In this document: piece after piece, positions 41,090 to 49,992 of the stretch
How positions within the stretch are numbered: position 1 is the first letter of the stretch
How the letters are laid out: each line of letters begins with the position of its first letter
Translations under genes and position numbers: made by a program
The notes under the pieces: model-generated
Told to the model about the DNA's origin: nothing
Database searches by the model: none
The model's input: the letters and a program-made list of their open reading frames with translations, nothing else
Source of the DNA: Candidatus Wolframiiraptor sinensis
GTDB lineage: Archaea; Thermoproteota; Nitrososphaeria_A; Caldarchaeales; Wolframiiraptoraceae
DNA length: 64,000 bases
Direction of reading: 5' to 3'
Assembly: GCA_023268255.1 (NCBI GenBank)
Contig: JALNJX010000003.1
Location: 124,001-188,000 of the forward strand

Positions 41090-41404
41090 TCAGCCTCCAT
41101 GAATCACGGGCACCATGTGTATCTCCCTAACATCCTTAAGAGATATCTCATCCGGCTTGCCGAGGCAGGAGATCTCGACGCCATCGATCAGAACGAGGAG
41201 CTCGGGGGAAATCTCCCCATTCTCTAAGATCCTTTCCCGGAGGGGCTCTGGAAGCCTTCTCAAGACGTCTATGAGACTCTCATTCTCGCCGGCATCAACC
41301 TCGAAAAAATCCTCTCTCGAGACCTCCCTAAGCGGCCCGAAGATCCTGATCCTCACCTTAAAGCGGCCTCCAGAAGCCCCCTCAGAGAGGCGCATGCTCC
41401 TCAT
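41090..41404 (-). CDS. MoaD/SAMP-like beta-grasp protein ending in Gly-Gly
   Basis: A 104-aa protein of the MoaD/ThiS fold: FKVRIRIFGPLREVS, then LIDVLRRLPEPLRERIL, ELLVLIDGVEI, and a C-terminal VREIHMVPVIHGG. The terminal Gly-Gly is what E1-like enzymes adenylate. In archaea such proteins act as sulfur carriers (molybdopterin, tRNA thiolation) or as SAMP protein modifiers. It is about 4.7 kb from the ubiquitin-like operon, which has a different Ubl. No MoaE or ThiF-type E1 is adjacent. The first 14 residues extend beyond the usual start. Confidence 0.88.
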   Translation of the reverse strand: MRSMRLSEGASGGRFKVRIRIFGPLREVSREDFFEVDAGENESLIDVLRRLPEPLRERILENGEISPELLVLIDGVEISCLGKPDEISLKDVREIHMVPVIHGG

Positions 41405-41557
41405 CTAGCATCCGTGCAGGTCATTCTCATCATCGGGATTTAGCTTTACCCTTCCGGGAACCTCAGGAGAATAAAAGTGCCAGGGTGCTTAAAAATCTAG
41501 CGATAAGGCGCTCGCGAGGGAATGGTTTTTAGTATTGCTTAGGGATCTTCTGCTTGG

Positions 41558-44500
41558 ATGGAGATTAGGAGCATATACAATTTCGCGTGCAGCAATTGCG
41601 GCGGGGAGATAGCTGATGCTAGGCTGATCGAGGTCGGGGTATGCGAGAAGTGCCTGCCCGGGAAGGCCGCGGGCCTCATCGAGGCGGCAGAGGTGCTGAA
41701 AAAAGCCGGAAGGCTCCAGAAGCTCAAGGAGTACCTGAGAATCCAGCTGGAGTATGAGGAGTTTAGGAGGTTTTTCAGGAGGGCTCTGGGCTTCGAGCCC
41801 TGGGCGCTTCAGGAGGTCTGGGCAAAGAGGATAATCTCGGGCGACAACTTCGCCATAGTGGCTCCCACGGGCGTCGGCAAGACCGTCCTAGGCCTGATAA
41901 TGGCGCTATACCTCTACACGGCGAGGCGTAGGCGATGCTACGTGATAGTCCCGAGCAGCATCCTCGTCCAGCAGCTCTATGAGAAGGCCATCTCCTTCGC
42001 GGAGAGGCTTGGGCTGAGGATCAGCGATGGACTCCTGCTCTATCATGCCGGCCTTAGCAGGGCGGAGAGGGAGAACGTTCTCAATTCTCTGAAAAAGAAC
42101 GATGGCCCGATAATCCTGATAACAACCGACAGGTTCCTAATCGATCACGGAGACCTCCTCATGGGCATAAAGCCATTCGACTTCGTCTTCGTCGATGACG
42201 TGGACTCGTTTCTCAAGTCCCCGAAGAACATTGACAAGGCTATTGGCCTTCTCGGGCTTAGGCCCGAGGCGGTGGATCTCGCGCTCAAGCTCATAGACGT
42301 CAGGATCAAGCTGGCGAGGTCGCCGTCGAAGGGTCTCTCCGATGAGTATGAGCGGCTTTCGAGGGCGGTTGAGGAGGAGAGGAAGAGGAGGAGAGGGATA
42401 CTCGTGGTCGCGGGGGCGACGCTCAGGGGAAGGAGGACGAGGCGGATGATGATATTCGAGCAGCTCCTAGACTTCGAGGTCGGGAGATTCCAGGAGCTCG
42501 TGAGAAACGTCGAGGACCTCTATGTCGAGCCCGCGGGAAGCCCGATCGAGGAAACCGTGAAGCTCGTGAAAAGGCATGGTGGAGGATGCCTAGTGTTCAT
42601 CCCGCATGCCCTTGGAAGATCATATGCCGAGAATGTGGCGGAGGCCTTGGAAAAAGCTGGGATAAAAGTCCACCTATACAGGAAGATGAGCCAGGATATT
42701 CTCCAGAAGTTCGCGAGCGGCGAGATAGACGTGATGGTCGGGATAGCGTCTTCGAGAAGCCCCTTCACGCGCGGAATAGATCTCCCATCGAGAATAAGAT
42801 ATGCGGTCTTCGCCGGAGTCCCGAGAAGGGAGATAAGGATCGAGAAGGCCGAGTATAATCCCGCGAAGCTCCTGATACTCATCCTGAACCTAATGCCGAT
42901 ACTGGATGAGCGCTCGAGGAGGGAGTCCGAGCCGATTATAGCGAAGCTGAGGAAGATAACGCCGCTGACTAAGGATGTGATGGAGAAGATAAGGAGGGCG
43001 GATGAAGAGGGCATGAAGCTCGACGGATTTGAGGGCTACGCGCAGGAGGTGATAGCATCCGCGAGAGAATTCGTTGGAAAGATCCTCAGCCCGCAGCTTC
43101 TGGAGAGGATCGAGAGGGATCTTGACATAACATTGAAGCAGGCCGGGGATGGCTTCACGCTGATAATACCGGATACGACCGGCTACATACAGGCATCGGG
43201 CAGGACTTCGAGGCTATATCCTTACGGGATCATGAAGGGCGCGAGCATCGTGGTCGTCGACGACGCCAGGGCCTTCAGGGGGCTCATATCCAGGCTCAAG
43301 GCCCAGATAGAGGAGCTGGACTTTGAGCCCTACGACGAGAAGAAGGCCGAGCTCATATTCGAGCAAATCGATAGGGAGCGGAAACTCCTCGGCGAGATCC
43401 AGCGAGGAGAGGTCGAGATCCGGGTGAAGGATCTCGTTAGGGCAGCTCTCATGCTCGTCGAGTCCCCGACGAAGGCCAGGACAATCGCCTATCTCTTCGG
43501 AAGGCCCTTCAGGAGGAGAATCGGCCCTCTAACGATCTATGAGGCGGCGATAGGCGGGATGATCGTGGGCGTGGCCGCGACACAGGGCCACATAACAGAC
43601 CTGATCACCGGCTCCGAGAGAGGGCTCCACGGCGTCGAGAATATGAATGGCAGATTCATCCCGGTTTATGGAGTCATAAAGAGGTGCTATAACTGCGGGG
43701 AGCAGTGGGCTGATGGAAGGCCGTGCCCCTCATGCGGATCGGACGACATATTCGATAAGATCGAGATAATCGAGGCCATTAGGAGGCTCGCCCAGCAGTA
43801 TAATGAGGTCTACTTGGCGACGGACCCGGATGCCGAGGGCGAGAAGATAGCATACGACCTCATGTGCCTGATCAAGCCATTCAACCCCAACATCCATAGG
43901 CTGGAGTTCCACGAGGTTACGAGAAGAGCTCTCCTCTCGGCTCTCCAGAATAAGAGAAGCGTGAGCATAAGCCTCGTCGAGGCGCAGCTCCTCCGGCGGA
44001 TCGAGGACAGGTGGATAGGATTCGAGCTTAGCAGAAAGCTCTGGGAGCGCTTCGGAAGCAGGTGGCTCTCGGCTGGAAGAGTCCAGACACCGGTGCTCGG
44101 ATGGATAGCCGAGAGAACGATCGATTATAGGAAGAAGAGAATGATGATCAGAGTCAGGCTCGGCGAGAACCTCTACATCGACCTACTCGAGCCGGAAAAC
44201 GTTGAAGAGGTTTTAAGGGAGTGGGAGGCCGGAAGGCTGAAGGCAACAGTCAGGATACTCGGCGAGGAGGAGGTTACGATCAACCCGCCCCCGCCATATA
44301 CGACCGACTCACTTCTAAGGGATGCATCATCATATCTAAAGCTCTCGGCGGCGAATGCGATGAGAGTGGCGCAAGAGCTCTTCGAGGCCGGCCTCATAAC
44401 GTATCACAGAACGGATGCGACTACGGTCTCCCAGGTTGGAATGAGTATAGCAAGGGAGTACCTGAGCAGGATAGATCCAAGCCTGTTCGCGCCTAGGGCT

Positions 44501-45187
44501 TACAGGATGGAGGGCGCCCATGAGTGCATTAGGCCTGTCAAGCCTCTCGATGCGGAGAAGCTCCGATACTACGTCAGGATAGGGCTAATCACGATACCGG
44601 CTGCTAGGCTGACCGAGACCCATTACAGGATGTATGACTTGATCTTCAGGAGGTTTATCGCGAGCCAGTGCAGGCCAGCCAAGGTAATCACCCAAAGGAT
44701 CTCGGTGGATGTTCTGGACAACAGCGTCGAGTTATCCAGGGATGTGAAGCTCCTGGATAAGGGCTTTCTCGAGTTCTACCCGGTAATCAGGATCGCTGAT
44801 AGGGTCGAGGCGGGCGAGTATCCGGTGAGCGGGCTGGAGATGAGAAAGGTTCCATCGGCCTGGCTCCTGACCGAGGGAGATGTCGTCGCGCTGATGAAGG
44901 AGAGGGGAATCGGTAGGCCAAGCACCTACAGCAAGATAATCGAGACGCTTCTCGAGCGCGGCTACGCGATAGAGAGAAATGGAAGGCTCATAGCGACCAA
45001 GAAGGGCATAGCGGTATACCGATACCTCATAGAGAGGTTTGGGGACTACGTCTCGGAGGAGCTCACTAGGAGGCTTGAGGCAGACATGGATCGCGTCGAA
45101 AGCGGCAAAGCGGACTACCAGAAGATACTTGAGGAGCTCTACCAGGAAGTTATGGCGATCAGAGCCGCCCCGGCGGTCAGCAGATAG
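41558..45187 (+). CDS. rgy: Reverse gyrase
   Basis: A 1209-aa reverse gyrase in one chain. An N-terminal zinc finger (CSNCGGEI...CEKC), an SF2 helicase module with Walker A APTGVGKT near residue 105 and DDVDSFL in place of DEAD, and a topoisomerase IA module starting near 640 (LMLVESPTKARTIAYLFG). A second zinc finger is CYNCGEQW...CPSCG. The catalytic Tyr949 is in GLITYHRTDATT. The enzyme puts positive supercoils in DNA and is found in essentially all hyperthermophiles. The length is typical and no frame break is seen. The HAD gene follows 11 bp later. Confidence 0.97.
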   Translation: MEIRSIYNFACSNCGGEIADARLIEVGVCEKCLPGKAAGLIEAAEVLKKAGRLQKLKEYLRIQLEYEEFRRFFRRALGFEPWALQEVWAKRIISGDNFAIVAPTGVGKTVLGLIMALYLYTARRRRCYVIVPSSILVQQLYEKAISFAERLGLRISDGLLLYHAGLSRAERENVLNSLKKNDGPIILITTDRFLIDHGDLLMGIKPFDFVFVDDVDSFLKSPKNIDKAIGLLGLRPEAVDLALKLIDVRIKLARSPSKGLSDEYERLSRAVEEERKRRRGILVVAGATLRGRRTRRMMIFEQLLDFEVGRFQELVRNVEDLYVEPAGSPIEETVKLVKRHGGGCLVFIPHALGRSYAENVAEALEKAGIKVHLYRKMSQDILQKFASGEIDVMVGIASSRSPFTRGIDLPSRIRYAVFAGVPRREIRIEKAEYNPAKLLILILNLMPILDERSRRESEPIIAKLRKITPLTKDVMEKIRRADEEGMKLDGFEGYAQEVIASAREFVGKILSPQLLERIERDLDITLKQAGDGFTLIIPDTTGYIQASGRTSRLYPYGIMKGASIVVVDDARAFRGLISRLKAQIEELDFEPYDEKKAELIFEQIDRERKLLGEIQRGEVEIRVKDLVRAALMLVESPTKARTIAYLFGRPFRRRIGPLTIYEAAIGGMIVGVAATQGHITDLITGSERGLHGVENMNGRFIPVYGVIKRCYNCGEQWADGRPCPSCGSDDIFDKIEIIEAIRRLAQQYNEVYLATDPDAEGEKIAYDLMCLIKPFNPNIHRLEFHEVTRRALLSALQNKRSVSISLVEAQLLRRIEDRWIGFELSRKLWERFGSRWLSAGRVQTPVLGWIAERTIDYRKKRMMIRVRLGENLYIDLLEPENVEEVLREWEAGRLKATVRILGEEEVTINPPPPYTTDSLLRDASSYLKLSAANAMRVAQELFEAGLITYHRTDATTVSQVGMSIAREYLSRIDPSLFAPRAYRMEGAHECIRPVKPLDAEKLRYYVRIGLITIPAARLTETHYRMYDLIFRRFIASQCRPAKVITQRISVDVLDNSVELSRDVKLLDKGFLEFYPVIRIADRVEAGEYPVSGLEMRKVPSAWLLTEGDVVALMKERGIGRPSTYSKIIETLLERGYAIERNGRLIATKKGIAVYRYLIERFGDYVSEELTRRLEADMDRVESGKADYQKILEELYQEVMAIRAAPAVSR

Positions 45188-45198
45188 GAGGATCAAGC

Positions 45199-46308
45199 AT
45201 GGATTACAAGCTTCTCGGAGATGGCGTAATGATTCATCTGAAGAGCTATGAAAAGATGCGCGAGGTCGAGGCGATAATCTTCGACTGCGATGGAACGCTC
45301 GTGGACTCTACGGGATCATATTACCTGGCCGATCGTATGGTGGCCTGCATAATCCTCGATAAACTCTATGGGCTTGAATGCCGCCTGGGGGAGGACGTGA
45401 ACGACGTTCTAGCGAGGATCGAGATGCTCGGAGGATTCAACAATGATTGGAATAAGACGAACCTCCTAATCCAGGCGATAATCCTGAGCGCGGATAAGCC
45501 CCCCCAGAGGATCTCCAATGACATCGGCGAGATAAGGAATGTCGAGAGCTATTTTGAGGGATGCCTGGTTGAGAAGAGCTCGCCGGAATGCGCTAGAAGC
45601 GGCTTAAAATATCTCCTGGAGAAGGCATCACAATTCTATGGAAAATTCATGTCATTACGTGATTTCGAGGAGATAATTGATGCCGAGGCCAAGAAGATGG
45701 GGAGGCTGAAGCAGATCCAGGAGCTGAGGAGCATTCTAGGCCCCCTCACCGGCTACGGCTCAGGCCTCCTCGCGACTCTCTACGATGAGGTTTACTTGGG
45801 TGAGGATGGTGTTAAGGAGAGATATGGAGCAAGGCCGCGTTTCGTCTCATGGAGGGGGCTGATCGACCGGGAGAAACCGCTGATCGAGAGGAATACGCTG
45901 GAGGAGCTCGTTGAGAGCGTTCCGAAGGGTCTCGCGATGGCCACGGGTAGGGGGAGATGGGAGACGGAGAAAGCGCTCAACGGCTTCCTCGAATACTTCG
46001 ACTTGAAGGCTAGCGTTTTCGCGGCTGAGCCCCCCAGCAGGTACGAGAAGCCGGATCCGAGAATTCTGATCGAGTGCTCCAGAAAGCTCGGCGCGGAGCG
46101 AATCATGTATGTGGGAAACTCCATGGAGGATCTGCTCCTAGTCGAGAATGCCAGGGAGGGCGGGTTGGACGCGGTCTTCACTGGAGTTCTCACAAACCCT
46201 TACGCGCTGGAGATATTCATCCGGAGAGGCGCCGACGCGATAATAGATGAGGTCAACCTGCTTCCACGGCTTCTCAAGCAGGAGAAGGCCTTTTGGAAGC
46301 CCTTATAG
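45199..46308 (+). CDS. HAD-superfamily phosphatase with large cap
   Basis: A 369-aa HAD hydrolase. Motif I is AIIFDCDGTLVDSTGSYYLAD, motif II GLAMATGRGRW (Thr), motif III KPDPRILIECSRKLG (Lys), motif IV MYVGNSMEDLLLVENA (acidic pair). A cap insertion of roughly 190 residues between motifs I and II is larger than in phosphoglycolate phosphatases. The substrate is a phosphorylated metabolite, unknown. It starts 11 bp after reverse gyrase and is probably cotranscribed with it. Confidence 0.85.
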   Translation: MDYKLLGDGVMIHLKSYEKMREVEAIIFDCDGTLVDSTGSYYLADRMVACIILDKLYGLECRLGEDVNDVLARIEMLGGFNNDWNKTNLLIQAIILSADKPPQRISNDIGEIRNVESYFEGCLVEKSSPECARSGLKYLLEKASQFYGKFMSLRDFEEIIDAEAKKMGRLKQIQELRSILGPLTGYGSGLLATLYDEVYLGEDGVKERYGARPRFVSWRGLIDREKPLIERNTLEELVESVPKGLAMATGRGRWETEKALNGFLEYFDLKASVFAAEPPSRYEKPDPRILIECSRKLGAERIMYVGNSMEDLLLVENAREGGLDAVFTGVLTNPYALEIFIRRGADAIIDEVNLLPRLLKQEKAFWKPL

Positions 46309-46364
46309 AATCCCCGGAACATAGTTAAGCCCGCGCAGCACCATATAGGAGGTAGGGGCAGCCG

Positions 46365-47228
46365 ATGAGGATAATCGACAGCATGAGAGATTTCATAATC
46401 TACTGGAAGGATTACTCGGGAAAGAATCCGGAGGAGGTGTTTCATGGATGGATCAACAACTATGCCTCGAGATACCCCGAGCTACTAATCTTCGAGGCAG
46501 CTTACTGGCGCGATCTCGATCGCCTTCAAGCCGAGATCATGCGCGTTCTCGGGCGAATTGATGCGGTGATCCATGATCTGATCGAGGCCTGGATGACCAC
46601 GCTCCAGAGCTTGGAGGATGTATACTCCGCGGCGTCTAGGAGGCTCGGATTCCCCCGCGAGCCGATCTTCGCGATATACGTCGGATCGGGGTGGAAGTCT
46701 AGATGGATCGCCTCGATCCTCGATGAGGCGGCACTATTCATCGATCTCGGAGCCCTAGCGACGCTGAAGTGGATCGATCAACGGGATGTTCGCGGGGTTC
46801 TGGCATTCGGCTTAGGGCAGCTTCGCCAAGCCATGGAAAGAGGCGGAGCAGAGAGATACGCCGAGCTTGAGGAAAACCCGTATTTCCGGCTTTACAGCCA
46901 GGGATTAGCCCAGTTCCTGGAGAAGCTGATACTCGCCGAGGACTCGTGGCACGGCATTGCGGAGGAGGATTGGGCCGAGGAATGCAGGAGGCGGATGGGC
47001 GAACTGGCCGCCAGCTACCTGGATGGCGCCCGGAAAGGGCTCGTAGATCAATTCTACTCGCCATATCAATCCGTGAAGGGCTTAAGCTTCGCCGGCAGAT
47101 ATCTCGGATATGAGCTCATCAGAAAATTGAGCGAGAGCAGAATGGGGTTAAATCAGCTTCTAGGTATATCTGAGAGCGAGGTGGTCAAGATATCAAAGGA
47201 ATTTTTGGAGAGATTAAGCGGGCGGTGA
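46365..47228 (+). CDS. Uncharacterised helical protein
   Basis: A 287-aa soluble protein with many Trp, Tyr and Leu residues (FIIYWKDYSGKNPEEVFHGW, IFAIYVGSGWKSRW). The run VRGVLAFGLGQLRQAM is placed where DUF2268-type peptidases have HExxH, but the His residues are missing, so any link is weak. It lies about 55 bp after the HAD gene on the same strand. I do not recognise the family. Confidence 0.65.
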   Translation: MRIIDSMRDFIIYWKDYSGKNPEEVFHGWINNYASRYPELLIFEAAYWRDLDRLQAEIMRVLGRIDAVIHDLIEAWMTTLQSLEDVYSAASRRLGFPREPIFAIYVGSGWKSRWIASILDEAALFIDLGALATLKWIDQRDVRGVLAFGLGQLRQAMERGGAERYAELEENPYFRLYSQGLAQFLEKLILAEDSWHGIAEEDWAEECRRRMGELAASYLDGARKGLVDQFYSPYQSVKGLSFAGRYLGYELIRKLSESRMGLNQLLGISESEVVKISKEFLERLSGR

Positions 47229-47279
47229 ACATTTTTTCAGAATTCTGGGTTATAACGCCGGAATTATTCTTCTGAAATG

Positions 47280-47288
47280 CTTATATCG
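47280..47288 (+). promoter_or_regulatory. TATA box of the PqqD-like gene
   Basis: GCTTATATC centred 28 bp before ATG 47312, consistent with a leaderless message for a single small gene. Confidence 0.5.
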
Positions 47289-47311
47289 GACCCGCTTGGA
47301 TAAATTTCGTC

Positions 47312-47566
47312 ATGGAGGAGGTTAAGCTTAAGCGTAAGGGCGAGCTGTTCAAAGACGAGGAAGGAAACCTCATACTGGTTAATGAGGCGAATGAAGCTTA
47401 CAGGGTTGATGAGATCGTCGCATACGTCTGGAGCATTTGCGACGGCAGGACTGTTGAAGAGGTCGTAACCGAGTTCTCAAACCTGAGCGAGACGAGCGCC
47501 GATGAGGTCAGGGAACCATTACTAGACCTCATAAACAGGCTTAAGGCCGCATCACTAGTAGAGTAA
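47312..47566 (+). CDS. PqqD-like (RRE-fold) small protein
   Basis: An 84-aa protein with the PqqD/RRE pattern: a beta region with FKDEEGNLILVNEANEAYRVDEIVAYVWSICDGRTVEEVV and a helical C-terminus. In RiPP pathways such domains bind a leader peptide and present it to a radical SAM or cyclase enzyme. No radical SAM enzyme or precursor gene is adjacent, so it is a stand-alone protein. Archaea carry many solo PqqD-like proteins of unknown role, so a RiPP function is only a possibility. It has its own promoter. Confidence 0.7.
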   Translation: MEEVKLKRKGELFKDEEGNLILVNEANEAYRVDEIVAYVWSICDGRTVEEVVTEFSNLSETSADEVREPLLDLINRLKAASLVE

Positions 47567-47611
47567 GCACTGGACAATAGGGAGGGTGGCCGGCTGAATC
47601 CACGCCTATAA

Positions 47612-48238
47612 ATGGGTTTCATAAGAGCTTTCTTTATGATTGAAATAATTATGATGGATCTTCTGAAGTCCCTCATCTCTCTCTTGATAGTGATGGATCC
47701 CCTGGGAAATATACCGCTATTCATCGGATTGACCAGTGGGCTAGATAAGGCCGCGAGGATGAGGATCTTCAACACGGCAGTTCTCACGGGCTTCAGCCTA
47801 CTCATAGTATTCGCGACGCTCGGCGAGTGGGTTCTAAGAATATTCGACATAGAGCTTTACAGTATCAGGATCGCCGGAGGAGCACTCCTACTCTTCCTAG
47901 CGTTCGAGCTCCTACTCAAGACTGAGACCCAGCTCAAGGCCTATAAGCCGGAGCAGGCTGGCGCGGTTCCACTGGGCGTCCCGCTCCTCGTGGGGCCCGG
48001 CGCCATAACCACGACGATAATCATACTGAAGACCTCCGGAATAATCGTCGCGATCTCGGCGGTTACACTCGCCGCCCTCATAACCTGGATTATACTCAGG
48101 TTCGCCGCTCCAATCCACGAAATGCTGGGAGAGGTTGGGGCGAGCGTGATCTCGAAGATCATGGCCATGCTACTAGCGGCGATAGCAATTCAATTCATCC
48201 TTGAGGGCGTGAGGGAATACTTGGAGAAGATTCATTAA
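47612..48238 (+). CDS. MarC-family integral membrane protein
   Basis: A 208-aa protein with six hydrophobic segments. The MarC signature is clear: LISLLIVMDPLGNIPLFIGLT near the N-terminus and GVPLLVGPGAITTTII in the middle, which are the two conserved half-repeats. The function of MarC proteins is unsettled; a transporter of small molecules is possible. Several Met codons lie in the first 14 residues; the one encoding MIEII may be the true start. Confidence 0.88.
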   Translation: MGFIRAFFMIEIIMMDLLKSLISLLIVMDPLGNIPLFIGLTSGLDKAARMRIFNTAVLTGFSLLIVFATLGEWVLRIFDIELYSIRIAGGALLLFLAFELLLKTETQLKAYKPEQAGAVPLGVPLLVGPGAITTTIIILKTSGIIVAISAVTLAALITWIILRFAAPIHEMLGEVGASVISKIMAMLLAAIAIQFILEGVREYLEKIH

Positions 48239-48283
48239 AGGTAGCCGGCTTCCATCTCGAAAAATAGGCCGCGCATCCCAGTC

Positions 48284-48937
48284 CTAAATATCCATTCCTC
48301 TCAGGATCTCAGCGGCGATCCTCTTCGCCTCAATCTCTTCAACAGCTATTCTTTCCTCGACCATGTAATCGTATTTCCTGATCAGGGATCTGAGCCTATA
48401 ATCGATGCTCCTCATCTTCTCGAGCTGTATTCTAAGGACTTCTGATGCGATTTCGCCGCCCATCCTCCTCAGGAGAGCGGTTAGATGGGGGAGGCAGAGC
48501 ATGGGCCTCTCTCCCCGAAATAGGTTAAGGATCTCCGGTTCCCCAATCCATTCGGCGAGAGAGCTTATGTAGATCTCCTCACCCTCTTCCAAGATCTCAC
48601 ATATCACGCATTCATGAGGATGTTTCGGTATCTCGCCCCTTTCGAGCTGCTCGATCTTAGAAGATAATAGGTCTTGCAGAATTATTGAGGTGGTCAGCCC
48701 ATCAATCCCCGGATTAGCTTCCACATACCTGATGATGTCCCAGAGGTGGTGGGCGCAAAACCCCTTCTCCCTAATCCTCCTCCTCACATGGGCATCGCTG
48801 GCGAGCTCGTGGAATAAGCTCCCAATCCACTCTTCTTTCCTCCTGGAGAGTAGCTTGCAAATGGGGCAGCCGAAGTCGGTTAAGGAATTCTTCAAGAGGG
48901 CGTAGAGGATGTGCTTTTCATGTGCTCTTTCTTTCAT
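48284..48937 (-). CDS. DUF6062-like Cys/His protein
   Basis: A 217-aa protein with two repeated units. Each has a CPxC or CxxC near its start (CPICKLL, CVICEIL) and a second site with Cys-x-x-His (GFCAHHLW, MLCLPHL). This duplicated CxxC/CxxH pattern matches my memory of the DUF6062 family, and suggests two metal sites. Its 5' end overlaps the upstream toroid-like gene by 4 bp, so the two are coupled. Function unknown; no transmembrane segment. Confidence 0.7.
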   Translation of the reverse strand: MKERAHEKHILYALLKNSLTDFGCPICKLLSRRKEEWIGSLFHELASDAHVRRRIREKGFCAHHLWDIIRYVEANPGIDGLTTSIILQDLLSSKIEQLERGEIPKHPHECVICEILEEGEEIYISSLAEWIGEPEILNLFRGERPMLCLPHLTALLRRMGGEIASEVLRIQLEKMRSIDYRLRSLIRKYDYMVEERIAVEEIEAKRIAAEILRGMDI

Positions 48938-49575
48938 GATCCTTCCCCCGTGAGCATCGTGAGGGACGATAGTGCGTAAAATGTCGCCTCCAAGCTCGAC
49001 AGCCCGATGTGCACGGAGTTTCTAAACCCGCCATCATAATTAGCGCACTTCATGGTGAACTCGAGGTGCTGCTGGACATATTTCGGCTTAAGCCTCAGAA
49101 TTCTCATGGACATTAGACCATAATATAGGTGCGAGAGCAAATATGCTCTCTTGACGGAGGGCATCACCCTAAACCCGCCGAGTGGGTCCTCGCATTCCTT
49201 CACCCATGCCGCGGTATCTCCGAGCTTTTCGACGTCGCATCCGAGCTTCTCGAACACCACTAGCGCGTAGAAGGTCTCATCGATGGAGGAGTAGTTTAAG
49301 CCAAACCCGCCATCCTGCATCCTGTAAAGAAGAACAACACTCTTTACTTTTTCTTCATGATCAATTTTGCGACCGAGGATTTCCAAGGCCTCAGCTACCA
49401 TATGCAGGTCGGAGAGCCTTGAGGAGATCTCAATGTTATAGAGCTTCTCAGTCAGATCCCAGGATTTAAGGACGCCCCCCTCAATTTTTGGATGGAGCTC
49501 CTCAACAGCTCTCGCGATCTTACTCATGCCGCGCTTTTTCTCCTTTCTCCTTAGAGCATTTCTGAGCTTTAGCAT
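48934..49575 (-). CDS. Prenyltransferase/terpene-cyclase-like alpha/alpha-toroid protein, C-terminal part
   Basis: A 213-aa protein with repeats of the squalene cyclase/prenyltransferase beta-subunit type: LYRMQDGGFGLNYSSIDETFYALVVF, PLGGFRVMPSVKRAYL, and ANYDGGFRNSVHIGLSSLEATFYAL (the GGF...E/D-T-F/Y-YAL pattern). The preceding short gene (49575-49862) carries one and a half more repeats of the same type, and this frame stays open upstream of its ATG. The two may be one 310-aa gene broken by a single-base loss. It overlaps the DUF6062-like gene by 4 bp. Confidence 0.7.
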   Translation of the reverse strand: MLKLRNALRRKEKKRGMSKIARAVEELHPKIEGGVLKSWDLTEKLYNIEISSRLSDLHMVAEALEILGRKIDHEEKVKSVVLLYRMQDGGFGLNYSSIDETFYALVVFEKLGCDVEKLGDTAAWVKECEDPLGGFRVMPSVKRAYLLSHLYYGLMSMRILRLKPKYVQQHLEFTMKCANYDGGFRNSVHIGLSSLEATFYALSSLTMLTGEGS

Positions 49576-49862
49576 CAGATAGTCGGATGCGCCGCGGGGG
49601 TCTTCTGGGCGATCGCCGAGCTCGGATAACCACCATCATCCCTCTGAATGCTCCTAAGGAAGGAGATCGTCTTCTCGGGCTCAGGAGGATCCAAGCCTAA
49701 AAGTTTAAGCGATTTGATGGCGTAGTAAGTGTCATCCACGCTCGAGTCGAATATTCCGCGATATTGATAAGTGAGGTATCCACCATCTCTCCCTTTCTTG
49801 CTGATTATGTAGTTGGCGGCTCGCCGCGCGTTAATCGATGAAAGCTCCAGTCTTGATGGCAT
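49575..49862 (-). CDS. Prenyltransferase/terpene-cyclase-like protein, N-terminal part (possible frameshift)
   Basis: A 95-aa protein with one complete repeat (KGRDGGYLTYQY...DDTYYAIKSLKLLG) and the start of another (QRDDGGYPSS). It then ends in an unrelated tail. Adding one C to the CCCCC run near 49600 would join it to the next frame as ...KTPRGASDYLMLKL. The stop overlaps the next ATG. This may be a real split gene, a decayed gene, or a sequencing error. Confidence 0.6.
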   Translation of the reverse strand: MPSRLELSSINARRAANYIISKKGRDGGYLTYQYRGIFDSSVDDTYYAIKSLKLLGLDPPEPEKTISFLRSIQRDDGGYPSSAIAQKTPAAHPTI

Positions 49863-49992
49863 GAATCTCCGCCGCGCATCGTGTGCCTCATAATATAGGC
49901 TTTGCGAAGTATGAGGTGGAATCGGACCAGCCGAGAAAAGTCTTGAAAATTCATTAAAACGGGCAATGAGCTTGCTTTGAGGTAATTGTGCC

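Noticed and set aside
46365-47228. Active zinc peptidase
   Set aside because: The HExxH motif expected for such a protein is absent.
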